A model generated the notes under the pieces. The model ran no database searches and was not told the origin of the DNA. It saw only the letters and a program-made list of their open reading frames with translations. Made by a program: the position numbers and the translations under genes. A stretch of 64,000 nt of DNA, from positions 10,353,453 through 10,417,452 of the forward strand of contig NC_066290.1 of assembly GCF_905404315.1 (NCBI RefSeq). The letters run 5' to 3'. This DNA is from Leptidea sinapis. Taxonomy: Eukaryota; Arthropoda; Insecta; Lepidoptera; Pieridae. Shown one piece after another: positions 9,574-21,110 of this stretch; position 1 is the first letter of the stretch, and the number at the start of each line of letters is the position of its first letter.

Positions 9574-9787
9574 ACTATACGTATATGCTACATAAATTGA
9601 TAAACAAAAGCACATCTACTGCTAAAGTGATACTTACAAATAGGTAGTTAAAGGTAACCAAAACCTCATCTTCAAATCATTTTTATTTGCTAAAAAGGTT
9701 TTCAGTAAAAGGTGTTTGTAATAGTTTCAGCAGTCTACCAAAAAGAAATCTGTTAGATTCCTTGACCTTTAAATCACCCTAAGTCCT

Positions 9788-9978
9788 AAGTTTTTTTTTT
9801 ATGGAATAGGAGGACAAACGAGCGTACGGGTCACCTGGTGTTAAGTGATCACTACCGCCCACATTCTCTTACAACACCAGAGGAATCACAAGAGCGTTGC
9901 CGGCCTTTAAGGAAGAAAAAAAACGCGTACGCGTTTTTTTTGAAGGTACTCATGTCGTATCGTCCCGGAAACACGGTC
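9788..9978 (-). mobile_element. CR1/jockey-like LINE 3' end (family F)
   Basis: On the minus strand the 3' part of ORF2 (FPGRYDMSTFKKNAYAFF, ending near CGR), the 3' UTR (TGATCACTTAACACCAGGTG, ACCCGTACGCTCGTTTGTCC) and the tail ATTCCATAAAAAAAAA can be read. Only about 190 bp of the element is present. Confidence 0.8.
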
Positions 9979-11006
9979 CGACGGATGGACGGACAAAAAA
10001 ATGATCGTATAAGGATTCCGGTTTTTCCTTTTGATGCATTGAACCCTAAAGATAATCCAAATGTTTGACACGAGAGTCTCGTGTCCGATTTTGGCGAGTC
10101 AACATGTACTGAGGATGCCTCGAATAGAGGCGAAACACGTGTCGAATTGTTTAAAGACAAATATTGGCGGAATTAACACTAAAGAAAACTCAAAACATTT
10201 GAATAATTATGGATTTCCGCAACGTAACGCCTACTGCAATAAATTTTCCCTAAAGATAAAATCGGTATATTTACTGTAATCAGGATAAACAATAACAAAA
10301 ATAGATGAAAGAATGCGGGCATTCGTAATAAAGAAAACGTCTAACTGTGCATGATACTCTAGTAAATATGTAAAACAAACACGCTCTACTTACTTTGTCG
10401 CTCATTTTATTATAATTGTATTAACAGACAAGACAAGCAGATAAAAATGGTCATTGGAGATCAACAGTATCATGTCCCCTTTATTGCCCAAGAAACAGTG
10501 AAGTCTTCTACAACATGGGCCTGACTGAGGTTGAGATCTATAGACCGTACCAACCGTTTTTAACCGACTTTAAAAAAGGAGGAGGTTCTCAATTCGTCGG
10601 TATGTTGTGTTTTTATGTTTGTTACCTCAAAACTTTCGACTGCGTGAACCGATTCTGATAATACTTTTTTTATTTGAAAACTGGTGCTTCCCATGTGGTC
10701 CATTCTAATTTGGTTCAGATCTGACAATGGCATCCATGAGAAAACCATAAAAGTCTTAAATTTGCTATACATACGTATAGCAATTTGGATGATAAATTTA
10801 CGAATATCTTAATATCGCGCCAACCGATTTCAATGATTATTTTTTAGAGGTGTCATCCAAGATAGTTTTGTTACTACATACATAGTTATAGGTGAGATGT
10901 GCTTGAGTCGTGAGGAGGCGAGAGCGGGTCGCGGCGGAAGGACACCGATTCCAAAAATATCAATAATCGTAACTAGAACTAGATTAATTAATTAGATTGT
11001 ATAACT

Positions 11007-11199
11007 GCACTACAACTGCGCTTGTCACCTTGAGACATAAGATGTTAAGTCTCATTTGTCCAGTAATTTCACTATCTACAGCGCCCTTCAGACCGAAACA
11101 CAGTAATGTTTACACATTGCTGCTTCACGGCAGAAATAGGCGCCGTTGTGGTACCCATAACTTAGCCGGCATCCTGTGCAAAGGAGCCTCCCACTGGTA
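11007..11199 (-). repeat. Family A repeat, partial
   Basis: It carries the 5' half of family A (canonical strand minus), ending at CCACTGGTAA, but lacks the hairpin's distal arm and the tail. Its partial reading frames are shadows shared by all copies. Confidence 0.8.
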
Positions 11200-11239
11200 A
11201 AAACTTCCCACGTAAACTTTGCTCAGACTTTACTTAAGT

Positions 11240-11345
11240 AAAACTTAGCTGAGTATGATAAAACGCGAACTTGACTTTTGCATTGGGCTATGTTAGCTTA
11301 AGCTCAGTTTAATTTCAACTGTCAGATGACTTTAATATATTATGA
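11240..11345 (+). repeat. Interspersed repeat family G, copy 1
   Basis: The stretch beginning ACTTAAGTAAAACTTAGCTG, with CTTAGCTTAAGCTCAG-like sequence further on, recurs at about 44290-44450. It is AT-rich and non-coding. Confidence 0.5.
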
Positions 11346-11527
11346 GACGCTTTGTTCAACAAAATGTATCGTTTTGACATTTTATTTCAAAAGAACTCTC
11401 TCGAAGCTGACGAGACGTGACCACAAATAGTCTCTTACTTTTTGTCTTTTGAGAAATTTCGCTTTCAATTTTTTTCATCAGATTTGGCACAGATTTCTTC
11501 TAAAGGCATATTAGCGAATCTAAATAA

Positions 11528-12068
11528 TCATTGAGAGCAAAACTCAAAGAAATTAACGTCTTGACTGTTGCTTCTCAATATATTCTTGATAATGTAATGT
11601 ATGTTCATAGGCACATAAGTGAATTTGCCAGAAACTGTCATAACCATAATGTTAACACCAGGAACAGACATAAACTTATGATGCCTACTACTCGGCTAAG
11701 TCGAAATAGTAAGTCTTTTGTGGGGCGATGTATATGCTTTTACAAAAAGATCCCAGAAAATGTTCAAAACAAAAGTATTACGTTATTTAAAAGAATTGTT
11801 AAGAAACGTTTGTTTGGTAAAGGTTACTATAACATAAATGACTTTCTTTGGGATTGGGAATAGAGTGACCGCCCTCAGGCTATTAAGTGATAAGTTTAAT
11901 TGTACAATATTACTTTGTAAACATATTAATTCGATGAAAAAAAAAAGTTTGTTGCGCCCATTCTTCTCAGGTCTGAGGCATTCATTTTGGAATGGGTGGT
12001 AGTTTTATGACTTTCAAGAAGTGATGTCACATCCTATTTTGAATAAAAAATTTTGAATTTGAATTTGC
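11528..12068 (+). mobile_element. Non-LTR retrotransposon 3' fragment (family D) with an intact C-terminal frame
   Basis: A 110-codon frame (11531-11863) reads LRAKLKEINVLTVASQYILD near its start, then VNTRNRHKL, RLSRNSKSFVG, IPENVQNKSITLFKRIVKKR and a terminal DWE before the stop. This is the C-terminal tail of a non-LTR retrotransposon polymerase; I would place it in the jockey-like group, but the clade is not certain. The 3' UTR contains GCGCCCATTCTTCTCAGGTC and GGAATGGGTGGTAG, and the tail repeats TTTTGAAT/TTTGAATTTG. It is 5' truncated, as usual for LINEs, and is the best preserved of about eight family D pieces in the window. Confidence 0.8.
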
Positions 12069-12109
12069 TTTAACATAAATGAAGTACCTACGTACGTACC
12101 TAGTCGAGT

Positions 12110-12200
12110 AATTAAAAAAAGAGTTTAAACCGCTCAGTTTCTTGCGCCTGTTCTCCTCAGGTCTAACTAATATATTTTCGAAGGGATTATGATGTTAAAT
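12110..12200 (+). mobile_element. Family D 3' UTR fragment
   Basis: CTCAGTTTCTTGCGCCTGTT and CTCCTCAGGTCTAACTA repeat the 3' UTR seen at about 11950-12000, directly downstream of that copy. It may be a second insertion or a local duplication. Confidence 0.6.
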
Positions 12201-12359
12201 TGGTTTAGACAATTTTATTTTATTTATTTAGAGCTTTATTTCCTTACATCTATACATTTAGGTATTTACTTATAAATTGTATTTATATGTATGTGTTAGT
12301 ATTTCACTGTTTTAAATTAAAGTACCTATTTTTTTAGAATAATTAGTTATTATTTTCGA

Positions 12360-12490
12360 CATAAGGAAAACCTTTAGCGGTAAAAGCGTCCTCCATTAAT
12401 TTCCACTCGTCCCTGTCTCTTGCAATCGCTCCATCTCTTATTAGGCCTGCCATCTTTCGTCTTTTGTTCTTTGTATATGTCCAGATCTGT
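12360..12490 (-). mobile_element. Retrotransposon-like coding remnant
   Basis: On the minus strand the frame MAGLIRDGAIARDRDEWKLM followed by EDAFTAKGFPYV resembles the last residues of RTE-like polymerases (…R.W….A….). It is short and undated. Confidence 0.4.
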
Positions 12491-13171
12491 CCGTGATTTC
12501 AAGATGGAAATGCGTAATATATAATATTAAAAATAGGATTTCAATAGCCCTGGATGCTTCGTGTAGAAGCGAAATACGTTTGGAATTGTTTTAAGAGGGA
12601 TTCAAATTACCAACTAGCCAAGTCGTTCAGTTGGAGCCGATTGTTCTGTGGTGTACGCGTTTAACACCTCTTCTAGGCAGAGCAGGTGAGTGGGTGTCGC
12701 ATTCTGCATGTAGGCTAACAGAACTTAGCGGAGTTAAGACTAAATATTATATATTCATAACATTTAAAAAGTTTAGTATTAGCAAGCTAATTTATTTCTT
12801 AAGAAGGTAAATTTTGTGAGGTTGTAATAGGTAATGTCGGGATCGAATGAACCGATTTTCAAAATTTTGTTTCAAATAAAAAAGCCACATTATTTGTAAG
12901 AGTTATAGGCCATGATATATTGACCCGAAAATTTATAAGACTTTTTCGTGGTAGTCGGATTTGCAAAATTAAGTCGGAGAAAAATATGGTCGTAAGAAAA
13001 GGTTTCCTACGAACGTTGCCTTAACGATGAGAGATACTTATATTATTGTTTTATATATTTGTATGTGCGGCACAGAAACACTAACTACGTGTTGGTAACA
13101 CTTGGTAAATGCGGATGAATTCGCGGGTAACAGTTAATATAAGATCTAATCTTGAAGATTAATTATTTAAG

Positions 13172-13426
13172 ATTAATCTGGATGTGTGGCGGTCCTCCAC
13201 AGTGCGGTTTTCAAAGAGCTTTCTTCCACGTACTACTAAGCTGTGGAATAAACTTCCTTGTGCGGTGTTTCCGGGACGATACGACATGGGTACCTTCAAA
13301 AAAAGCGCGTACACCTTCCTTAAAGGCCGGCAACGCTCTTGTGATTCCTCTGGTGTTGCAAGAGATTGTGGGCGGCGGTAATCACTTAACAACAGGTACG
13401 CTCGTTAGTCCTCCTATTCCATAAAA
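13172..13426 (+). mobile_element. CR1/jockey-like LINE 3' end (family F)
   Basis: The plus frame from about 13184 reads WRSSTVRFSKSFLPRTTKLW, then NKLPCAVFPGRYDMGTFKKS and GRQRSCDSSGVARDCGRR with a stop. It is followed by a UTR (ATCACTTAACAACAGGTACG) and the tail ATTCCATAAAAAAAA. The reading frame of the ORF2 C-terminus is intact over this fragment, so the insertion is comparatively young. Confidence 0.85.
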
Positions 13427-13449
13427 AAAATCTTGAAGATAACGTAAAT

Positions 13450-13745
13450 TGGTCAAAATTAATAAACACACACAAACACTCACGCCTTGTTCCCGTCTGG
13501 ATAGGCAGAGACAACAGAAATCCACCTGCTTCTATCCTTACAAACCTCACTCGCTTCCTCTACATTCATTACACTTTTAATATATGCTCGCCGGTTCCCG
13601 GTGTTCTCAAAACGTCCCCAATTTGGTCGACAAATTTTCTACGAGGTCTCCCGCGACCTATTTGCCCACAAACACTTGCCTCATATATTTGATAAGTCAT
13701 TCTTTCTACACTCATTCGCTCCACTCGCGAAATAAATCGCAAAAC
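13450..13745 (-). mobile_element. RTE-like retrotransposon 3' fragment
   Basis: The minus frame contains VERMSVERMTYQIYEASVCG, QIGRGRPRRKFVDQIGDVLR and, after a frameshift, SRWISVVSAYPDGNKA with a stop. This is the arrangement GRGRPRR...DQIGD...AYP.G..A seen at the C-terminus of a common non-LTR polymerase. An (AC)n-rich stretch follows at about 13470-13482. It is broken and 5' truncated. Confidence 0.75.
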
Positions 13746-13880
13746 TAATAAAATATGATGATAATAAAATTTAAATTTGAAAATAATTACAATATTAATA
13801 ATCACAAAAGTACACTCACTAATCCCTACTTATTTATACTTAAAATTAATATTGAATTGATAACATTATTGAGTGCTTAC

Positions 13881-14068
13881 CATGAGCTATAAGGCTCAAC
13901 AACCGATATGAAAGAGCCACCAACTTTGTGAGGCTGAAGAGATCCCTCCACCAGGTTTCAAGGTATCCTCTCACATCCAGGTTTTCATCCCCAACGAGAC
14001 CAACCGCTGACGTAGATATCAACATTGGTGTACACTTCAACTTGCAGTCATTACAACAGTTATCAACA
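13881..14068 (-). CDS. Candidate coding exon, identity and reality uncertain
   Basis: This 188-bp minus-strand segment is flanked by CCTTTAG and a strong donor GCTCATG|GTAAGC. It is open for 62 codons, including VDNCCNDCKLKCTPM, VGLVGDENLDVRGYLETWWR and LVALSYRLLSLIAH. It ends with one base left over (G), which would pair with the leading AG of the exon at 8837-8934 to make Glu, so it could be the preceding exon of that gene. Against this, the plus strand is also open across it (…RLKRSLHQVSRYPLTSRF…) and the peptide style (Cys- and Trp-rich) differs from the other exons. A repeat-derived sequence is the alternative. Confidence 0.3.
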
Positions 14069-15507
14069 CTAAAGGTATTGCCTTAAGATAACATTTTCAT
14101 ATTTAATTGGTATATATATGTACCAACTTGTATGTTTATTAATCAGTGTTTATTTTTTAATTATGGCATAGAAGTGTTTTTTCGTTCTTGGAATTAAAAA
14201 ATTTGAAGATTTAAATGAAATACTTTTTCAATGATTATAACTGTGCATATTATAATTACTCAAAGTCAAATAAACTTTATTCAAATAGGATTAAACTTTT
14301 GATTTGTTATTATTAATATTTAAATTAAATCACTGAATCTACTATATGTTCGGAAACAGTAAGAAGATCGTACAAGAAACTTAATGGACGCTCTTCTTAC
14401 TTAAGGGTGCTGTCTGTATCTGCCAACGGCATAGAGTATTTTACAATGGCTGTATGTAAGTAACAAATTAGTTTGTAAGGTGCTACATACAACATATACA
14501 TCATCTTCAATATAAAACTGTAAGTTTACTATAAAATATATAAATTATATATTGGATGCATTAGCATGATGGTCGTGATTATTGTCACAATCAGTAATTG
14601 CATCAAATACTATTTACTTACATATAAAATGTCAATGTGATCACTAGGTGCTGCCGGCGATGTCGTCCTCGTGGATGCTATAGATTAGGAAAAACAATGC
14701 AAGCATCTAGCGTGGTAACATATAACATATTATGTTGTACCAACTTTTTGGTAATATTCATGCAAATTTTAAATTAAATCTGTTCAGTAGTTAGCCTGAC
14801 TTGGGGAGTAAGCTGGTGAGTGCGTGACGAGACGAAAAGTGTGATCGAGCGAGGTTATATGTATATATCTCAGTCAGTAGGTCGTTTGGAAAATAATGAA
14901 TAAAAATAAGAAATCTATTCAAATATATACTTCAGTCGTGTCGTGTCATGGCCTAAAGCACACATACAGGCAAACAGACAAGCGGGTTATCAAGATTATA
15001 CAATTAAAGAACTTTTTTGGATACGGTCTATTCAATGTACAGTTTTTTACAATGTTTCAATTTTATCATATTATGTATAGACGTATTCAATTGTTCGAAC
15101 ATTAATTGAGTATGAATAACTCAATGGCCATGATGCGGATCGTAAGCCGATATAAAAACAAAGTAAAACATGAATAACAATGAAGTTTGTGTAAGCCGGT
15201 ACACGGCACCGACTAGAAGCACCTGTACATGAAGAACTGATAACATACATTCCTTATCAACAACGAGAATTTAATTATGAATATTGGATCAGCATTGCTA
15301 CCATAATAATTTAGAAAATTTTATTAGAGTACATAAATGAATTAAAAACGATACTACATAAAATCTATTTTAAATTGGGGTTAAAACATTCAATCAAAAA
15401 TCAAATCGCACAGTTTTGTTAAGCCCGTTCATCTTAGGGCTGAGAGATTATTTTTTCGAATTCGTATAAGTACTGTAAAATTCAATTATGTTATAATTTG
15501 AATAAAG

Positions 15508-15630
15508 ATTTTTTTTATGCCTATTGGCGTATTCGGCACGAGACGAGCAGGAGGTTCAACTGATGGTGATTGATACGCCCTACCCTTTACAATGCAGTGC
15601 CGCTCAGGATTCTTGAAGAACCCAAAAACA
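15508..15630 (-). repeat. Family A repeat, 3' part
   Basis: A T-run at the left is the tail seen from the other strand. It is followed by ACGAGACGAGCAGGAGGTTC and the distal hairpin arm TGCCGCTCAGGATTCTTGAA. The element is cut after the hairpin loop. Confidence 0.75.
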
Positions 15631-15896
15631 TTATAATTAAGTAATAAAAATAATCTAATTAAACCAATAAATTAAGTTATGGGTAATGGAAGAAGACCGT
15701 TGTTTGATGGACACTAGCCCAAATTATGTAATTGTTGGTTTTAAACAATGTAAATAATTAAATAAATTTTGATATTCTGTTATTCTATTGTTGATTGCTG
15801 GTTTTATTAGACTTTTAACTCTTTAATTGACCCTTCCGCAGGTCAGTTTGTCTTCTTACTACTCTCCCTGCCCCAGCATCAACAGATTTTTCAGAT

Positions 15897-16158
15897 TTTT
15901 TTTTTATGATAATAAGGGACGAGACGAGCAGGACGTTCAGCTGATGGTAATTGATACGCCCTGCCCATTACAATGCAGTGCCGCTCAGGATTCTTGAAAA
16001 ACTCAAAAATTCTGAGCGGCACCACAATTGCGCTCGTCACCTTGAGACTAAGATGTTAAATCTCATTCGCCCAGTAATTTCACTAGCTACGGCGCCCTTC
16101 AGACCGAAACACAGTAATGCTTACACATTACTGCTTCACGGCAGAAATAGGCGCCGGA
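15897..16158 (-). repeat. Family A repeat, 5' truncated
   Basis: It contains the tail, the GACGAGCAGGACGTTCAGCT block, the full hairpin (TGCCGCTCAG...CTGAGCGGCAC) and the middle region, stopping at GGCGCCGGAG. The last 40-50 bp of the consensus are missing. Confidence 0.85.
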
Positions 16159-16467
16159 GATTTACGCATCACTGTGTTTGTTGATCCCTTTTAAGTCTGA
16201 TTAGGTTGCAAGTGGGTTTTATGCCACTGGGCCTGCATTTTTTCCACGCATCCTTCACTGTTTCTTCATTCTCCATCTTCGGTGGGCTTTTTCTGTTCTT
16301 AGCGTGGCCATGGTTTCATTTGCCGTGTATTTTTAAAATAATATTTCCAAGCCTATTTACCACATATTTCTATTTGTCCAGTTCATCTGCTGTCTCATTA
16401 AGCAGTAGATTGTTAAAATCCTTTACTGATAGGCAGAGATTTAAATACCACTCGACCTGAAGGTATT

Positions 16468-16780
16468 TACCAGTGGGAGGCTCCTTTGCACAGGATGCCG
16501 GCTAGATTATGGGTACCACAACGGCGCCTATTTCTGCCGTGAATCAGTAATGTGTAAGCATTACTGTGTTTCGGTCTGAAGGGCGCCGTAGCTAGTGAAA
16601 TTATTGGGCAAATGAGACTTAAAATCTTATGTCTCAAGGTGACGAGCGCAATTGTAGTTCTGCTCAAAATTTTTGGGCTTTTTAAGAATCCGGAGTGGCA
16701 CTGCATTGTAATGGGCAGGGTGCATCAATTACCATTAGCTGAACGTCCTGCTCGTCTCGTCTCGTATTTTCATGAAAAAA
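16468..16780 (+). repeat. Family A repeat, full length
   Basis: It starts TTACCAGTGGGAGGCTCCTT and ends with TCGTCTCGTATTTTCATGAA plus an A-rich tail. It is not bounded by inverted repeats and has no recognisable pol III A/B box. The asymmetry and A-rich end suggest a retroposed element mobilised by a LINE. It serves as a reference copy. Confidence 0.85.
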
Positions 16781-17019
16781 TCATAAAAAAATTCAGTGTT
16801 CATGATAGAAGGTAACTATAGCCACAGTAATATAATCAAGCAGTAAGTAACACAAAAGTCACGCTCTCTGCACAAATATCTCAGTAAAGGTGATTGGACT
16901 AGTCTGTCCATTGCACAGCTGTTTCAACACATCACCTCAATACATTTTGTAATTATACACAAACGTCTCATTATGAGTTTATGATTTCAACGAAATTTTT
17001 GCGTTTAACTAATGTAGTC

Positions 17020-17332
17020 TTTTTTTATGAAAGTAAGGGACGAGATGAGCAGGACGTTCAGCTGATGGTAATTGATACACCCCGTCCATTTCAATGCAGT
17101 GCTGCTCAGGATTCTTGAAATACCCAATAATTCTGAGAGGCACTACAATTGTGCTCGTTACCCTCGATACATCAGATGTTAAGTCTCATTTGCCCAGTAA
17201 TTTCACTAGCTACGGCGCCCTTCAGACCGCAACACAATAATATTTACACGTTACTGCTTCACGTCAGTAATAAGCGGCGTTGTGGTACCCATAATTTAGC
17301 CGGCATCCTGTGCAAAGGAGCCTCCCACTGGT
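17020..17332 (-). repeat. Family A repeat, full length
   Basis: It is a complete copy in minus orientation, from the T-run at 17020 to CCTCCCACTGGTG. The hairpin arms are partly decayed (GCTGCTCAGG / CTGAGAGGCAC). Confidence 0.85.
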
Positions 17333-17354
17333 GAATAATAATAGTCTTCTTCGG

Positions 17355-17597
17355 TTAGATAATTTAAAAGTCTAGATAGAGCCTCTTGCTGTTAGACAAC
17401 GCATGAGAATAGACCAGGTTTATAAGTTTAGTGTGCATGATAAGCTACGTCGTACACTCGCGCGATACGTATGCGACTTTGTTTCAGTGTGAGTGCATTT
17501 CTGAAAATAGAGGGTTAACGTTCACCGCTATTTTGTTCAACGTGTTAACAGCTGTCACAGTCTATCTAGACGATCAACACGAATAAATAATGATCTA
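17355..17597 (-). mobile_element. MITE family B, copy 1
   Basis: The terminal inverted repeats are about TTAGATAATTTA...GTCTAGATAG at the left and CTATCTAGAC...AATGATCTA at the right. The core has GCCTCTTGCTGTTAGACAAC and CACACTAAA-type motifs shared with 27731-27947, 46145-46385 and 51510-51714. It is non-coding. Confidence 0.6.
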
Positions 17598-17599
17598 AG

Positions 17600-18916
17600 C
17601 TTCTTCGCTAGTATACTTTTGACAGAAAGGCCGCGGTCATTATGTAGCAGCAGTTAAGATTTATTAGTACCTACCTATTGGTAACGAGACCATCCGCTCA
17701 AACCGAAATACCACAAAACAAGAAAATTTAAATCATTTTTTATCATTACGACTGTGAGAAAAAAAAGCTAAATTTAGTTTTGACCTCCATTTTGTTAGCA
17801 GGGAAGATTTAACGCAGCCAGTGCGATAGAAAACTATGGAGCTGCCATTGTAATTTTGCCACAAAGTCGGCCATTTTTAATTTAGTTTTGTTGTTGTACT
17901 TCTGTCAAGATCTTATTATTTCTTTTTTAACCGATATTAGTTTAAACAGCAAGGATTTACCAATCGTATCGAAATATTGGAAACTGAATGTGAAGGAAAT
18001 ATTCTGTTATTCGGACTGTTACGATTTTTTTTTATTTTTGTCGCATTTGTACACTAGGCCTCCGTCGGCAGCCATATTAAGCACTTTATAAGTAGTAGAT
18101 AGTATTGATCTTATTTGAAAACAATTTAGATCTAGGGTTCAAAAATACGGAGAAAAGAACCACTAACGAATCCTCTGATTAAATATATTTAAATAATAAC
18201 AATAAAATACTTGTACGTTTTACTAACTTTGGATATTTACAACACGAACGTCTGAAGAGCTTTTCAATTTTAATCTGTAGATATTTTAATCTAAAGATCT
18301 GATATTTTAGATTCGTTGTATCACTTTGTATGTAAAACTATGTTATTACTCAATCGCTGTTATATGCAATAAAATTTATAAGTGGTTATTAATCAGGTGT
18401 TTCCGTGTTGGCAATATCCTGCTTAAAATTAATTAATGTAAAAGTTATTTAGGATGCTTAGTGCCCAGACTATGTCTATCTGTTGCCTTTATGACCATAA
18501 ATATTTTTGATAGTTTTAATTACAATAAAAAAATTATATTAAAATCATTTTCAATATAAGTACCTGATTACAAGATAAACCCCCGTTAGGTTTATTGGCA
18601 AAAAAATTCTTGATGTAGATTAGACCTCCATTTTACAACCTGACGACAAATAATAAAAAACAACATGGTGAATTTCAAAATGGCCGCAATTCTAGTTGAA
18701 CTTTTACAAAAAAGTATTTTAATAGAATATAAGTAGTTATATATTCTAAGGCAGGTTTATACAATCGATACGCGCGATATGAATAAGGCGGTTGTGAGCA
18801 GCTCCAAACCGTACATGACAGGTTTTATTAAATTGACATCGGTCTCTTATCAACTTTAAACCACTGACGATTATGCAATAGGTCAGTTTCATTTATCAAA
18901 ATTAAATTATGAAAGT
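17600..18916. other. No gene recognised
   Basis: This is AT-rich sequence with short unconvincing frames on both strands. I see no coding signature, splice-bounded exon or recognisable repeat in it. Confidence 0.5.
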
Positions 18917-19286
18917 CACGGACTAGTAAAAAAAAAAGAACTCCGTGTCACCTTACAAAACAGTGTAGCACCAAAACAAGCGTATTAACGTGTAAATATA
19001 TAGCCCCACGCACACACTTACACTACAACAGGCCGATAGGCGGCCATTTTGACAATTGTCATCGTCTGTGACAGATCAGTTTGCGTCTCAATAAAATAAT
19101 TTAAAAATGCCGTCGTGCGTTGTGGAAAAGTGTAAAGACGATATATAAGTATTTGTGGCCATATGTGATTATTTAAGGGAGAAAAAATTGTGTAACTAGT
19201 ATCCTCCGTAACCGCACACACAATAGCATAACGGTGCTTCGCTTGCTAATATCACGGCGCGGAGTCCTTTTTTTTACTCGTCAGTG
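18917..19286 (+). mobile_element. P-superfamily MITE with THAP codons, copy 2
   Basis: This 370-bp element is flanked by the perfect 8-bp duplication ATGAAAGT (18909-18916 and 19287-19294). The left end is CACGGACTAGT plus an A-run; the right end is ACTCGTCAGTG, the inverted counterpart. An ATG at 19107 opens MPSCVVEKCKDDI followed by a stop, with the THAP-type C-x4-C. The body shares GACAGATCAGTTTGCGTC and TTGTGTAACTAGTATCC with the other two copies. Confidence 0.85.
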
Positions 19287-19294
19287 ATGAAAGT

Positions 19295-20745
19295 ATGTAT
19301 TTATAGTATTTTTACAATGGGAAATACGAATTATTTAAGTACTAACTTTTAATAAAAACGTGAGAGTTATTTATATTTTCAATATTAAAATTATAGTTGT
19401 ATTATATTTATGTCACGTGACCGTAAACACCGACCACCATCTTGTGACGTCACTGTAGCAGAAACAATTTGTTTTTAGCAACACATTAACGATACGGACA
19501 ATGAAAGGTCATTGTTATTTTTATAAAAATCAATAGAATTATTTGTACCGCTCATTTGACATTTCTTTATTTACGTTATTATGACGTCACGATCATGGCG
19601 TCTTCCTTTTTGGCGCGAATATTTATCGTTTAAATTTAAAACAATTTTTTTAGCATAGAGTGGAATTATTTTGAGGAAATAAAAATACCAGTTGGCTATC
19701 GAATAATTATGATCATTTTAGAATATACATTTAGAAAATCGAAGAAAAGCCTATTATTGTTAATTAAGTCTTCAAAGCTTCTGCAACTAAAATTTTTGAA
19801 GTGAAACTGCGTGTAATCAAACATATCGTACGAGAGAGAAGAACATGGAGATACAGCAAGATAGAAAAGGAAAGTGAATCTATTGTTACTGTAACCGATT
19901 TTGATTAACAAGTCGTAAACAGTCAGCTACGCTTGAAATTTCGCTTCTGAGTAATTTCAATATTAAACTAGCTAATGCAAACATTGACAAATAAAAATTG
20001 CACGCATTAACGGGCTGTCGAATCGTGTATACGTTAGTATAAACTACGACCATGTTTTACGTGTATTCTATGAGACTGATCCGTCACGCCAAACAATGTA
20101 TACACCATGTGAATATTTACTACCTAGTACTTTATGAATATAGAAAAAAATATTTTTACTTATTCGGTAGATACAATTAAACTTGCCGCGATAAAGTTAT
20201 CACTTATATTGTGTGGTTTTAAAGCACACCTTGCTATTTTTATCTTTGAAAACTTCATCACTTTTGAAGTGAAAGTTCTATTCTAACGAACGATGTCTCG
20301 ATCTGTACGACGATATTTCAAGGTCATAAAAGGTCATTCCGTTCCTATATATATGCATAAAAATTGTGTGATAGGCTTTAAAAAGACTTCTCCATCTTGT
20401 AAATCATATACTTGTAATTTTTGCAACAATTTTTTTTTAATTTCACGAAAAATGCGATTCCGCTAATTTGTTTTATGCGTAATAAAAATAAATAATTTAC
20501 ACCAGGCATACCAGTCTTACAACCCATATAAATTACAGGCAGATATAGACTATTAATAGAAAACAGATTGATTCAGAAAAAAATATTGAGGCCCTCAGCT
20601 TAAACTCGGGACTTAAACTATACCCATGTAAATAAAGCACCCTTACTGTACATATACTAGTGTTTCACGGTGTTTTAAAATTGATATGACATGGAGGGAG
20701 AACTACTTTGAGAAAATAGCGTACATTTCCCTGTCTTTCGTGATT
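19295..20745. other. No gene recognised; two TGACGTCA octamers
   Basis: This is AT-rich, non-repetitive-looking sequence. Two palindromic TGACGTCA sites lie at 19445-19452 and 19582-19589. No exon with matching splice phases was found. Confidence 0.45.
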
Positions 20746-20765
20746 CCTCTGATCCAAGAGAAGAC

Positions 20766-21042
20766 TAGCTAGATTATGGGTACCACAACGGCGCATATTC
20801 CTGCCGTGAATCAGTATGTGTAAGCATTATTGTTTCGATCTGAAGGGTGCCGTAGCTAGTGAAATCACTGGGCAAATGAGACTTAACATCTATGTCTCAA
20901 GGTGACGATCGCAGGTGTAGTGCCGCTTAGAACATTTGGGTTTTTCAAGAATCCTGAGCGGCACTGCATTGTTATGGACAGGGCGTATCAATAACCATCA
21001 GCTGAATATCCTAAATGTGTCGTCCCTTACTGTCATTAAAAA
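20766..21042 (+). repeat. Family A repeat, 5' truncated
   Basis: It begins near AGCTAGATTATGGGTACCAC and runs through the hairpin (GTGCCGCTTAG...CTGAGCGGCAC) to a TCATTAAAAAAA tail. About 40 bp of the 5' end are lost. Confidence 0.85.
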
Positions 21043-21049
21043 AAGTAAT

Positions 21050-21110
21050 AACTGACCATCAGGTAAGCGAACGGCATACTCGTTCGTCCTCCAATTCCTA
21101 GAAAAGAAGG
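21050..21110 (+). mobile_element. LINE 3' UTR tag
   Basis: GACCATCAGGTAAGCGAACG followed by GCATACTCGTTCGTCCTCCA and AATTCCTAGAAAAG has the form of a lepidopteran non-LTR 3' end (xCATCAGGTGAxC...GTTTGTCCTCC). No coding part remains. Confidence 0.5.

Noticed and set aside
10394..10405. ATGAGCGACAAA|GTAAGT on the minus strand as a first coding exon of the minus-strand gene
   Set aside because: The donor is consensus, but phase 0 does not match the exon at 8934-8837 (direct joining creates a stop), and four codons are too few to trust.
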